NCBI GenBank assembly: GCA_025363575.1
Contig: JANYDM010000171.1
Location: 1-23,118, forward strand
Origin: Betaproteobacteria bacterium
Lineage (GTDB): Bacteria; Pseudomonadota; Gammaproteobacteria; Burkholderiales; SG8-41
Direction: 5' to 3'
Length of the DNA: 23,118 bases
Below the pieces are notes generated by a model that worked only from the letters and a program-made list of their open reading frames with translations, was not told the DNA's origin and did not search any database. Positions 7,272 to 14,777 of the stretch are shown one piece after another. How positions within the stretch are numbered: position 1 is the stretch's first letter; each line of letters starts with the position of its first letter. The translations under genes were made by a program, and so were the position numbers.

Positions 7272-8324
7272 TCACTCGGGAATGTGCGCGATATTTTCCG
7301 GAGTGGGCTTGAGCTCGCCGGCATCGATGCGCCTGACGAGCTCGGTCAACGCGGCATGCGTCGGCGCCGGCACGCCAACCTCCGCGCCCTTGTCGGCGAC
7401 GAGGCCGTTGGTGAAATCGATTTCGGAGCGGCGCCCGCGCGCGACGTCGCGACCAACCGACGATTGCGATGGCTCGAGCAGCGTCGCCATCCACTTCGTC
7501 AGCCCGGCCTGCACCCGCTTCAGCGCGGCATCGTCGCCGCTGCCCGCCGTCAGCCAATCGTCCGGCGCGATGCCGAGCATCGTGCCCAGCTCGAAACCCT
7601 GCGCGCGGCCGACTGCGATCGCTTCGGCGGCGAGCTTCACGCCGAGCTTGTGCGCGTGTCCGCGCTCCTCGTAAATAGTCCGGTTGTCCTGCCCCGTCGC
7701 GCCTAATACGCCGTGCGTAATGCTGTTGGTCGTGAGCTTGGTCCAGCGCTCGCCCCACAGGTTCTGCGTGACTTTCGCGGTATCGACCGCGTTGAGTATG
7801 GCGGCGAGTTCGGTGACTCGCGGCGTAATGCCTCCATGCATCTCGCCGACGCGGAATACCGTGTGGCGATCACCGCCCGGCTGCTGATACCGCCCGATAT
7901 GCGCGGGCTTGAAACAGTTGACGCTGATCGTGGAGAGCGCGCAGCCGACGGTCTTGCCCCAGCCGGCGATGGCTGCGATGCGCTCCTCGTTGATGCCGTT
8001 CTGCATCGATACGATATAGCCCTGCGGCGACAGGTACGGCTTGATCATCTGCGCCGCCCATTCCGTGTCGTAGGATTTGGTGCAGATGATAGCGATATCG
8101 ACCGGCTTGTCCTTGAAACTTTGAACTTCGTGCACGTGCAGTGCCTTGACGCGAACGACATGCTCGCCCTGTGAGCCTTCGAGATGCATGCCGTCGCGCT
8201 TGATGGCGGCGACATGCTCGAACCACGGATCGACCAGCGTGATGTCTTCGCCGCAGCGCGCAAGCCGCGCGCCGACATAGCCGCCAACGGCACCCGCGCC
8301 TATAAATACGATGTGTTTGCCCAT
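7272..8324 (-). CDS. 2-dehydropantoate 2-reductase family protein (ApbA/PanE-like)
   Basis: This 350-residue ketopantoate-reductase-family oxidoreductase has an N-terminal NADPH loop GAGAVGG at 9-15 and DIAIICTKSYDTE, typical of the family. The catalytic lysine is at about 196 in GERWTKLTTN, and the substrate-binding SEIDFTNG segment has Glu at about 301, followed by GAEVGVPAPTHAAL. True PanE makes pantoate for CoA synthesis, but this protein is longer than housekeeping PanE (about 290-310 residues). Its place between a CoA-transferase and a ring-degradation operon points to a catabolic 2-keto or 3-keto acid reductase. The ATG at 8324 has an AGGA directly adjacent, which is too close for an ideal ribosome site. 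No better in-frame start keeps the Rossmann loop. An 86-bp gap separates it from the BadI-like gene. Confidence 0.82.
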   Translation of the reverse strand: MGKHIVFIGAGAVGGYVGARLARCGEDITLVDPWFEHVAAIKRDGMHLEGSQGEHVVRVKALHVHEVQSFKDKPVDIAIICTKSYDTEWAAQMIKPYLSPQGYIVSMQNGINEERIAAIAGWGKTVGCALSTISVNCFKPAHIGRYQQPGGDRHTVFRVGEMHGGITPRVTELAAILNAVDTAKVTQNLWGERWTKLTTNSITHGVLGATGQDNRTIYEERGHAHKLGVKLAAEAIAVGRAQGFELGTMLGIAPDDWLTAGSGDDAALKRVQAGLTKWMATLLEPSQSSVGRDVARGRRSEIDFTNGLVADKGAEVGVPAPTHAALTELVRRIDAGELKPTPENIAHIPE

Positions 8325-8360
8325 TCCTTAAATTAAAAACAAGGGCTGGCCACAGAGGGT

Positions 8361-9590
8361 TTAAATGAGTTTCTGCAAACGCAGCGCCGCCACCGCTTGC
8401 GCGTCATAGCCCAACCAGTCGCGCAACACCGCGCCCGTATGCTCGCCGAGCTTGGGCGGCGGCGAGCGGTAGGTTGCGTTGCTGCCGTCGATGCCGATGC
8501 CGAGCCCGACCTGCGGCACGCGGCGCCCGCCGACGTCTGCGGTATACAGCAGGCCGCGCGCGACCAACTCGGGATCGCGCGCGATGTCATCGACGCTGTT
8601 TACCGGGCCCGCCGGCACTTTGGCCTGCATGAAAATTTCCAGCCAGGCATCGCGCGGTCGCGTTTTCAGTATCGCCTGTATTTCAGCGACGATGCCTGCA
8701 CGATCGGCGCGCCGGCCGGCGTTGCTCGCATGGCGCGCGTCCTCGCCTCTGTCCGCTTGTCCAACTGCCTGCCAGAAGCGTTTCCAGATCGCGTCGTTGC
8801 CCAAGCCGAGAGTCAGCGGCTTGTCCTGCGTATCGAATGCCTGGTAGACCGCGATTACGCTGTCCTTCGCGCCCGTGCGTTTCGGCACTTCGCCTGCGCC
8901 CAGATACGGGACGATGCGCGGCGACATGAAGCGCGTCATGCTGTCGACCATCGCGATGTCGATGTAGTGGCCTTTGCCGGATTTCCCGCGCTCGAACAAC
9001 GCGGCGAGCGTCGCCATCGCAGCATCCATGCCGGAAATCAAATCCGCGGCGGGCGTGCCGACTTTCTGCGGCGGGCTGTCAGCTTCGCCGGTAAGGTCCA
9101 TCACGCCGCTATAGCCCTCCGCGATCAGGTCGTAGCACGGAAAATCCTTGCGCGCACCCGTGAGCCCGAAGCCGGTCAGCGACACGAACACGAGATCGGG
9201 CTTGATTGCCTGCAGCGCAGCGTAGTCGATGCCCAGTTTCTTCTGCACGCGCGCGACGAGGTTGACGATGACGACATCGGCCTTCTTCACCATGTCATGC
9301 AGGACTTTGCGGCCGGCGTCGCCGCTGTAATCGAGCGTGACGCTTTCCTTGTTGCGGTTGACCGAGAGGAACCACAGCGATTCACCGTCGAGCCACGGCG
9401 GGCCCCACGCGCGACAATCATCGCCGCTGCCCGGCCGTTCGACCTTGATTACGCGCGCGCCCATGTCGGCGAGCAGCATCGTCGCGTACGGTCCGGCGAT
9501 CGACGTCGTGAGGTCGATGACCGTCACGCCCGCGAGCAGCGTTGCACTCGATGGCAACGCTGGAACCGGTAGAGCATCCATAGGCAGCAT
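8361..9590 (-). CDS. Family III CoA-transferase (CaiB/BaiF)
   Basis: This complete 409-residue family III CoA-transferase has an N-terminal DLTTSIAGPYATMLLADMGA followed by KVERPGSGDDCR and SLWFLSVNRNKESV. The expected catalytic Asp is at about 183 in PAADLISGMDA, where CoA esters form a mixed-anhydride intermediate in this family. The C-terminal part has VPAGPVNSVDDIARDPEL and the PPKLGEHT motif. The ATG at 9590 is chosen because GGAGG stands 4 nt before it. The in-frame extension up to 9725 lies inside the preceding receptor gene. The donor and acceptor acids are unknown. Its position directly after a Bug receptor, 11 bp apart, suggests that the receptor's ligand, or an acid made from it, is the substrate. 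Confidence 0.9.
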   Translation of the reverse strand: MLPMDALPVPALPSSATLLAGVTVIDLTTSIAGPYATMLLADMGARVIKVERPGSGDDCRAWGPPWLDGESLWFLSVNRNKESVTLDYSGDAGRKVLHDMVKKADVVIVNLVARVQKKLGIDYAALQAIKPDLVFVSLTGFGLTGARKDFPCYDLIAEGYSGVMDLTGEADSPPQKVGTPAADLISGMDAAMATLAALFERGKSGKGHYIDIAMVDSMTRFMSPRIVPYLGAGEVPKRTGAKDSVIAVYQAFDTQDKPLTLGLGNDAIWKRFWQAVGQADRGEDARHASNAGRRADRAGIVAEIQAILKTRPRDAWLEIFMQAKVPAGPVNSVDDIARDPELVARGLLYTADVGGRRVPQVGLGIGIDGSNATYRSPPPKLGEHTGAVLRDWLGYDAQAVAALRLQKLI

Positions 9591-9594
9591 AAGT

Positions 9595-9599
9595 CCTCC
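9595..9599 (-). promoter_or_regulatory. Ribosome binding site of the CoA-transferase
   Basis: A perfect GGAGG on the minus strand lies 4 nt upstream of the ATG at 9590 and directly after the TAA of the receptor gene. It fixes the start of the CoA-transferase. Confidence 0.8.
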
Positions 9600-9600
9600 G

Positions 9601-10620
9601 TTATTCGACGGTGATGCCCGCCGACTTGGCAATCCGTATATTCTGCGCGACTTCGTTGCGGATGAAAGCAGCGAATTCTTCCGGCGTGCTGGTGCTGGGC
9701 TCGAGGCCCTGCTTGCGCAACGCATCGCTCATCTCCGGCGTGCTGATAACGGTATTGAGCGCGTAGTTCAAACGCGTGACGACTTCCCGCGGCGTGCCCG
9801 CCGGCAGCAGCATGCCGTACCAGCCCGAGCGATCGAATCCCTTGAGGCCGGATTCGTCGAGCGTCGGTATCTCCGGCATCATCACCCAGCGCTTGGCGAT
9901 GCTGACCGCGAGCGGCCGCACCTTGGCGATCTCCAGCAGCGGGTGCGACGCCGCGTAGCTCGCGAATATCATGTCGGCCTCGCCGATCGCAGTGGCGGTG
10001 ACGCCGTCGGACACGCCCTTGTAGGGGATATGCACGAGCTTGATGCGCGCCATAGCGGCGAAGAGTTCGGTGGTCATATGCGCTGAGCTGCCGATGCCAG
10101 ACGATGCATAGTTGAGCTTGCCTGGATGCGCGCGGGCTAGCGCAAAGAGTTCCTGCGCCGTGCGCGCAGGCACAGACGGATTGACCACTAACACCCACGG
10201 GCCAAGCGCAATGCGCGACACCGGCATGAAATCGCGATCGAGGTCGTACGGCAGCTTGCGGCGCACCGCCGGCTGCACCGCGTCTGCCGCCGGCATCAGT
10301 AACATGTTGTAGCCATCAGCCGGCGACTTCGCGACGTACTCCGTTGCAATCGCGCCGCCGCTGCCCAGCCGGTTTTCGACGATGACCGGCTGGCCGAGCA
10401 TCGCCGTCAGCTTCGGCGCCAATATGCGCGCAGCGACGTCGGACGCGCCACCGGCGGCGAAGCCGACGATAATCTTGATCGGCTTAGCCGGATATTGCTG
10501 CGCGTGCGCGCCCGCAGCGAAAAGAAATACTAAAAACATATGAGCCGCAGATAAATGCAGATCAACGCGGAATAGTACTAAGGATCTGGCGCATCCCGTC
10601 ATGACGTTTCTGGTTTTCAT
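9601..10620 (-). CDS. Bug/TctC-family extracytoplasmic solute receptor with a repeat-derived N-terminus
   Basis: This Bug (TctC-like) periplasmic binding protein has 339 residues from the ATG at 10620. The mature domain starts near QQYPAKPIKIIVGFAAGG, with HIPYKGVSDGV in the middle and the usual PEIPTLDESGLKGFDRSGWYG and DALRKQGLEPSTSTPEEF later. Such receptors bind small carboxylates and normally serve a TctAB permease, which is absent here. The N-terminus is odd. A 106-bp inverted-repeat element (10543-10648) covers codons 1-26, so that the start, the basic MKTRN and residues about 18-27 (RVDLHLSAAH) come from repeat DNA. The hydrophobic core FLVFLFAAGAHAQ follows. A start at 10539 would leave a signal peptide with no basic residue. 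The receptor may be export-impaired. It sits directly before a CoA-transferase. Confidence 0.85.
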   Translation of the reverse strand: MKTRNVMTGCARSLVLFRVDLHLSAAHMFLVFLFAAGAHAQQYPAKPIKIIVGFAAGGASDVAARILAPKLTAMLGQPVIVENRLGSGGAIATEYVAKSPADGYNMLLMPAADAVQPAVRRKLPYDLDRDFMPVSRIALGPWVLVVNPSVPARTAQELFALARAHPGKLNYASSGIGSSAHMTTELFAAMARIKLVHIPYKGVSDGVTATAIGEADMIFASYAASHPLLEIAKVRPLAVSIAKRWVMMPEIPTLDESGLKGFDRSGWYGMLLPAGTPREVVTRLNYALNTVISTPEMSDALRKQGLEPSTSTPEEFAAFIRNEVAQNIRIAKSAGITVE

Positions 10621-10648
10621 CTGCGTTTATCCGCTTTTATCTGCGGCT
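10543..10648. repeat. 106-bp MITE/REP-like palindromic element with 13-bp terminal inverted repeats
   Basis: AGCCGCAGATAAA at 10543-10555 is repeated exactly in inverse at 10636-10648. Inside these ends the similarity continues imperfectly (GATCAACGCGG against GATAAACGCAG). A short palindrome CGTCATGACG is in the middle. No transposase is encoded. The element fills the whole gap between the CMD-like gene, whose TAG is at 10652-10650, and the Bug receptor, and it runs into the receptor's signal sequence. The same 13-mer occurs at 1754-1766, which shows a dispersed repeat family. Confidence 0.75.
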
Positions 10649-10649
10649 A

Positions 10650-11042
10650 CTATGCCTTAGGCTTGAGCGCGTCCTGCTCGTTGAAGAACTGCTGCGCGAC
10701 GCGAAAACTGTCGAGCGCCGCGGGAATTCCGCAGTAGACCGCCGTCTGCATCAGGACTTCCTGCACGTCGTCGCGCGAAACACCGACGTTCTGCGCCGCA
10801 TTCAGGTAGATCTTCACTTCCTCCATGCGCCCCATCGCCGTCAGCACGCCGAGGTTGATCAGCGCGCGCGTGCGGCGGTCGAGGCCGGGCCGGCTCCACA
10901 GCGTGCCCCATACGTATTCGGATATGAGTTCCTGGAACGGCCGGTTGAAGTCGGTGGTGCCCTTCGCCGCATTGTCGACGTACTTGTCGCCGAGCACTTC
11001 GCGGCGCACCTGCTGGCCTTTTTCGTACAGCTCTTTGTTCAC
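10650..11042 (-). CDS. Carboxymuconolactone decarboxylase (CMD) family protein, PcaC-like
   Basis: This 130-residue protein fits the single-domain CMD family (PcaC about 130 residues). It reads like PcaC over its whole length: VRREVLGDKYVDNA, FQELISEYVWGTLWSRPGLD, RRTRALINLGVLTAMGR and VQEVLMQTAVYCGIPAALDSF. PcaC decarboxylates 4-carboxymuconolactone in the protocatechuate pathway. Here, no other pca genes are present and the His usual in the LHLRAA motif is Tyr (IYLNAA), so a different decarboxylation or hydrolysis is possible. There is no CxxC motif of AhpD type. The GTG start at 11042 has AAGGAG 6 nt upstream. It lies between two Bug receptors and downstream of a PrpD-like gene, probably in one operon. 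Confidence 0.85.
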   Translation of the reverse strand: MNKELYEKGQQVRREVLGDKYVDNAAKGTTDFNRPFQELISEYVWGTLWSRPGLDRRTRALINLGVLTAMGRMEEVKIYLNAAQNVGVSRDDVQEVLMQTAVYCGIPAALDSFRVAQQFFNEQDALKPKA

Positions 11043-11048
11043 TCGCTT

Positions 11049-11054
11049 CTCCTT
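11049..11054 (-). promoter_or_regulatory. Ribosome binding site supporting the GTG start at 11042
   Basis: AAGGAG on the minus strand ends 6 nt before the GTG at 11042, which supports GTG as the start of the CMD-like protein. Confidence 0.75.
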
Positions 11055-11076
11055 GACTGTGGTGGATACGATGGAC

Positions 11077-12057
11077 CTAGTCGGCTTTGATGCCGACTGC
11101 TCTGATGACCTTGCCCCACTTGGCGACTTCGTCGCCTATGTATTGGCGGAACGCTGCGGCTGAATCTCCAAGCGGCTCGGCGCCTAGACCGGCAAAGCGC
11201 TCTTTCACGTCCGCTTCGCGCAGTATCGCGTTGATGGTCGTGTTGAGCTTCGCCACGATCGCCGGCGGCGTATGCGCTGGCACCAACACGCCATACCACA
11301 GGCTGCTTTCGTAACCGGGTACGCCGGCTTCCGCGACAGTCGGCAATTCGGGTATTGCACGGGAGCGCGCCGCCGTCGAGATTGCAATCGCGCGCAGCCG
11401 GCCGCTTTTCACGTGCGGCAGCGAACTTGGCATCGGATCGAACACAAGTTGCACCTGCCCCGCGAGCAGATTGGGCATCGCCTGTCCGCTGCCTTTGAAC
11501 GGCACGTGCACGACGTCGATGCCGGTCATGTACTTGAGCAACTCCATTGCGAGATGGCTCGAACTGCCCGTGCCCGAAGAAGAATAATTGAGCTCGCCCG
11601 GCCGCGCTCTGGCGAGCGCGAGCAATTCTTTGAGCGTCGCCGCCTTGACGGACGGATGCACCACGAGCAATTGCGGCATCGACACCGTTTGCGATACCGG
11701 CGCGAAGTCGCGCAGCGGATCGTAGTCAAGTTTCGCGTACAAGCCGGGATTAATGGCCAGGATGCTCGTCGCGCCGGACAGCAGCGTATAGCCGTCGGGC
11801 GGTGCTTTAGCGACAATACCGCCCGCAATAGTGCCGCTCGCGCCGGCGCGGTTATCGATGATGACTGGCTGGCCCAGATACTCTGTCAATTTCTGGCCGA
11901 TGATGCGCGACGTGATGTCGGATGCCCCACCCGCCGTAAAGCCGACCACGAAGCGAATGGGCTTGATCGGATAACCCTGCGCAACTGCGGGCAATGCAGG
12001 CGCGCACGCGAGCAACGTGCCTAACGTAATGCCTGATAGCGACCCGCGGACTTGCAT
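11077..12057 (-). CDS. Bug/TctC-family extracytoplasmic solute receptor
   Basis: This complete 326-residue Bug receptor has a normal signal peptide (MQVRGSLSGITLGTLLACAP, cleavage near AVAQ-GYP). The mature domain has PIRFVVGFTAGGASDITSR, NRAGASGTIAGGIVAKAPPDGYTLL, VVHVPFKGSGQAMPNLLAG and ELPTVAEAGVPGYESSLWYG. These match the two-lobed periplasmic fold in which the ligand carboxylate is held by two loops. GAGGGG precedes the ATG by 3 nt. No TctA/TctB membrane genes are in the window, so it is an orphan receptor. It lies 45 bp after the MmgE/PrpD gene and before the CMD-like gene, a common arrangement in which the receptor is paired with the enzymes for its ligand. The ligand is unknown. Confidence 0.92.
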   Translation of the reverse strand: MQVRGSLSGITLGTLLACAPALPAVAQGYPIKPIRFVVGFTAGGASDITSRIIGQKLTEYLGQPVIIDNRAGASGTIAGGIVAKAPPDGYTLLSGATSILAINPGLYAKLDYDPLRDFAPVSQTVSMPQLLVVHPSVKAATLKELLALARARPGELNYSSSGTGSSSHLAMELLKYMTGIDVVHVPFKGSGQAMPNLLAGQVQLVFDPMPSSLPHVKSGRLRAIAISTAARSRAIPELPTVAEAGVPGYESSLWYGVLVPAHTPPAIVAKLNTTINAILREADVKERFAGLGAEPLGDSAAAFRQYIGDEVAKWGKVIRAVGIKAD

Positions 12058-12102
12058 GTGCCCCTCGTTGTCGGCGCGGCTGCGCGCCCGCCTTTGATTG
12101 GT

Positions 12103-13467
12103 CTATTGCGGCGCCGTCAATCGCGCCACCGCTGCGGCATCGGGCACCGCGGTGATGCCCCAGCATGCGGCAATCAGCTGCTCGATCGCTGGCGCCGGCA
12201 GCACGCCCGCAGCGAGCCCGCGGAATTTTGTTTCGATGTCGGCATCCGACATCGGCCGCTGCGCGCTGCCGACGGCGAAGTCTACATGATGGTGCAATGC
12301 TTTTCCGCCGGCCAGTTCGATCACGACGTCGGCCTCCTCCTCGCGAATCGCAGCATCGACGGTTGCCGTCACTCGATCGCGCAGCGCGATCACCGCCGGA
12401 TCGGATACGCACTCGATTGCGTACTCGGTTTCGGTTACTTTGCCATGTATAAGTGCGGCGGCGGCGGAATGATAAACGCTCAATTTGGCCTCGAAGGTCG
12501 TCGCCGGCGTCTTGCGCCCGCACAATTCGAGGACCAGCGGATGAACGCGCAGCACAACGCGCTGGATCTCGGCCGGCGGCAATGTATGCGACGACTTCAA
12601 AACCACGCAGCCATCGATGACCGGATGAATGACGACGCCGCACGGAAACGGCTTGTAAGTGTTCTGCAGCACTTCAAAGCGCGTGCCGAGGCCGCGGGTG
12701 ATTTCCGCAAGATTCGGCGCTTCACCCAGCACGTTGGCAAAACCGCGCGGCGCCTCGAGCGCATGTTCTGAGCTGGTGAACGAATTGCGCGCGAGCAATG
12801 CAGCGCTCAGGCCGTTCTGCGCAGCGCGTCCACCGTGCAGGCTCTTGCTCATGCTGCCGAACATTTCGCGCAGGCCCGCGGCCTGTGTCGCCGCGATGCC
12901 CAGCGCCCATGTCATGCGTTGCGCGTCGAGCCCCAGCAGTTTGCCGGCAGCCGCCGCGGCGCCCAGCGTGCCCGCCGTGCCCGTGATATGCCAGCCGCGC
13001 GCGTAGTGCCAGGGATAAACCGCGAGCCCTACGCGCAACGCGACTTCGATGCCGAGCAGGAATGCATGCAGCACGTCGCGTCCGGTCGCCGGCGTGCGCT
13101 CGGCGCATGCAAGCACTGCCGGCCCGACGACGCCGCCGGCGTGTATCACCGTCTTCAAATGCGTATCGCTGAAAGCAAGCACGTCGGCGCTGATGCCGTT
13201 CATCAGGGCGGCGAGCAGGATGTCGACACGCTCGCGCCGGCCAACTATCGTCGCTGTGCGCGGGCCGGAAAATTCCGTGAAAGTCGCGAGCGCGGTGTCG
13301 ACCGCGTCGTGCCGGCTGCCGCCGAGCGAGCAGCCTATCCAATGCAAAAACGCGCGCCGCGCTTCGTGCACGACGGCATCCGGAATATCGGCGGGCCGTG
13401 CGGCGACGAGATAGTTCGCGAGCGCGCGCGTCACGTCGTGCGTTGCGTCGTTTGAAGCGGTGTTCAT
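12103..13467 (-). CDS. MmgE/PrpD family protein (2-methylcitrate-dehydratase-like)
   Basis: This 454-residue protein has the usual MmgE/PrpD length and layout. An N-terminal all-helical domain contains AFSDTHLKTVIHAGG (about 98-112) in place of the common DDTH...HP motif, and GWHITGTAGTLGAAAAAGKL near 158-177. SKSLHGGRAAQNGLSAALLA starts near 207. A smaller C-terminal alpha/beta domain has YKPFPCGVVIHPVIDG. Known members are 2-methylcitrate dehydratase (PrpD), cis-aconitate decarboxylase and iminodisuccinate epimerase. No prpB or prpC is present, so the exact substrate is open. In this setting (Bug receptors, CMD-like protein, CoA-transferase) a dehydratase or isomerase acting on a polycarboxylate is likely. 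No strong ribosome site is seen before the ATG at 13467. Confidence 0.88.
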   Translation of the reverse strand: MNTASNDATHDVTRALANYLVAARPADIPDAVVHEARRAFLHWIGCSLGGSRHDAVDTALATFTEFSGPRTATIVGRRERVDILLAALMNGISADVLAFSDTHLKTVIHAGGVVGPAVLACAERTPATGRDVLHAFLLGIEVALRVGLAVYPWHYARGWHITGTAGTLGAAAAAGKLLGLDAQRMTWALGIAATQAAGLREMFGSMSKSLHGGRAAQNGLSAALLARNSFTSSEHALEAPRGFANVLGEAPNLAEITRGLGTRFEVLQNTYKPFPCGVVIHPVIDGCVVLKSSHTLPPAEIQRVVLRVHPLVLELCGRKTPATTFEAKLSVYHSAAAALIHGKVTETEYAIECVSDPAVIALRDRVTATVDAAIREEEADVVIELAGGKALHHHVDFAVGSAQRPMSDADIETKFRGLAAGVLPAPAIEQLIAACWGITAVPDAAAVARLTAPQ

Positions 13468-13489
13468 GGGTGCGAAGTAGCGGATTCGT

Positions 13490-13507
13490 GCCCGGCACGC
13501 GCCGGGC
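13490..13507. other. GC-rich hairpin between the PrpD-like gene and the tRNA
   Basis: GCCCGGC and its exact inverse GCCGGGC are separated by ACGC. The stem-loop has no T-run on either side, so it does not look like an intrinsic terminator. It sits 23 bp upstream of the PrpD-like start, where it could be a leader structure or part of an operator. The function is unknown. Confidence 0.4.
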
Positions 13508-13600
13508 CGCGCGAAAGAATAGTTGAACGGAGGCTGGATGTTGCGGTTGTTTTCAGTTGATTGTAACCCGCCCCGTCTGGAGCGCGCACACGGAAAATGG

Positions 13601-13606
13601 TAAGAT
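13601..13606 (+). promoter_or_regulatory. Probable -10 box of the tRNA-Val promoter
   Basis: TAAGAT lies 31 bp upstream of the tRNA and is followed by a GC-rich discriminator (GCGCTCCCCG), as is usual for stable-RNA promoters. The -35 region at proper distance (around 13578-13583) matches the consensus poorly, so the call is tentative. Confidence 0.4.
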
Positions 13607-13636
13607 GCGCTCCCCGTTGCAGGACGTATGCAATAC

Positions 13637-13711
13637 GGGTCGTTAGCTCAGCGGTAGAGCACTGCCTTCACACGGCAGGGGCCACTGGTTCGATCCCAGT
13701 ACGACCCACCA
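13637..13711 (+). tRNA. tRNA-Val (anticodon CAC)
   Basis: The full cloverleaf can be read. The acceptor stem is GGGTCGT with ACGACCC (13701-13707), followed by discriminator A and an encoded CCA (13709-13711). The D-arm starts with GCTC, closed by GAGC. The anticodon stem is CTGCC (13662-13666) with GGCAG (13674-13678) around the loop TTCACAC, giving CAC at 13669-13671, which reads the GUG valine codon. The T-arm is ACTGG, TTCGATC, CCAGT. It is the only RNA gene seen. The two lower-GC genes that follow on the same strand make its 3' side a possible integration site, although no integrase or second copy of the tRNA end was found. Confidence 0.96.
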
Positions 13712-13799
13712 CATTGATTCATATATCTTCTCGCTAACGTCTAAAAGTGAAATGAAAAAACACCTTGCGGCGCGGTCGGCATGCTTATCAATACCTAGT

Positions 13800-13827
13800 T
13801 TGACGATCTATCGTTAAATCCTAAACA
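13800..13827 (+). promoter_or_regulatory. Possible promoter of the HipA-like/HIRAN gene pair
   Basis: TTGACG (13800-13805) and TAAACA (13822-13827) are 16 bp apart in the AT-rich 169-bp gap after the tRNA, 53 bp before the kinase start. No operator-like palindrome and no small HipB-type gene is seen in this gap. The -10 match is weak. Confidence 0.3.
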
Positions 13828-13880
13828 CCGGAAATATGTAACTTCCTCTCTTCGGCAATCGATCGACACGGTTCGTATCC

Positions 13881-14777
13881 ATGTATCCCATTATTGAAGT
13901 CCCGCACGGGTCAGAAGAGAAGATCGAGCAATTGGGAACAAAACGGAAGTTCTGGTTCCGCGCGGCCGATGGTGTCCGTTATCTTTTCAAAGAGGGCCGC
14001 CCCACCACAGGGGAGAATTGGGCGGAGAAAGTCAGTTGCGAAATCGCTCAACGACTTGTTATTCCGCATGCATCGTACGATTTGGCGACGTGGAAGGGCC
14101 TGAAAGGCGTGGCCACGAAAACTCTTGTTCCTTATGGCGCGCGCATGGTATTCGCGAACGAATTGTTGGCGAGGGTAGTCAAGGAATACGATCTGACAGT
14201 TTACAGGCCTCGGCAATACACTATTACCGTCGCACATGCCATCGTCCGATCATCAGTAGTAAATGGGCCGATCAACTACACATGGCCAATCGAAGGTTCG
14301 CAGGGGGCCGGGGTATTCGTGGGCTATCTCATGTTGGACGCTTTGGTATCAAATCAGGATCGGCACCATGAGAATTGGGGGTTAATCCTCACGGCTGACC
14401 GTCGGATCAACTTATCCCCAACTTATGATCACGCGGCAAGCCTCGGTCGAAACGAATCCGACGATGCTCGACGTAGGCGCCTAACCACTACCGATCAAGG
14501 TGGAAACGTGGCAAAGTACTGTAATCGATCAAAATCTGCGTTTTACTTGACACCCGGGTCTCAAGTGTCGATGTCGACAATGGACGCTTTCGCTGAGATT
14601 GCAAAAATTGAACCCGCAGCGGCAAAGTACTGGCTGGGAAGGCTCGCCGCAGTAACCGACGAAGACTTTGAGAATATATTTGCGCAAATACCTGCGCCGT
14701 GGATTTCCATCGATGCAACTAATTTCGCGCTAAAAATGCTAGAAATTAACCGCACAGGTTTGTTGAGATTCTCATGA
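13881..14777 (+). CDS. HipA-like protein kinase
   Basis: This 298-residue protein contains the HipA-type kinase core. ATP-site features are FKEG with Lys37 and a helix-C Glu at 49 or 54 (AEKVSCEIAQRL). The catalytic loop is DALVSNQDRHHENWG at 153-167, with Asp160 and Asn165. The metal-binding segment LSPTYDHAASLG has Asp183. HipA kinases phosphorylate translation factors such as glutamyl-tRNA synthetase; here the target is unknown. Classic HipA is about 440 residues and carries an extra N-terminal subdomain. That part is missing here, as in short HipT/HipA_2-type kinases. The stop TGA overlaps the ATG of the HIRAN gene in ATGA, so the two are a coupled pair. Codon use and GC are lower than in the flanking metabolic genes, suggesting acquisition. 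No HipB-like gene precedes it. Confidence 0.8.
   Translation: MYPIIEVPHGSEEKIEQLGTKRKFWFRAADGVRYLFKEGRPTTGENWAEKVSCEIAQRLVIPHASYDLATWKGLKGVATKTLVPYGARMVFANELLARVVKEYDLTVYRPRQYTITVAHAIVRSSVVNGPINYTWPIEGSQGAGVFVGYLMLDALVSNQDRHHENWGLILTADRRINLSPTYDHAASLGRNESDDARRRRLTTTDQGGNVAKYCNRSKSAFYLTPGSQVSMSTMDAFAEIAKIEPAAAKYWLGRLAAVTDEDFENIFAQIPAPWISIDATNFALKMLEINRTGLLRFS

Noticed and set aside
8397..9572. 391-codon plus-strand frame
   Set aside because: It is antisense to the family III CoA-transferase, which has clear motifs and a perfect ribosome site. The composition is shadow-like.
13712..13880. Search for an integrase fragment or HipB-like gene between the tRNA and the kinase
   Set aside because: No frame with such motifs is present. 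The gap only shows a weak promoter-like pair.
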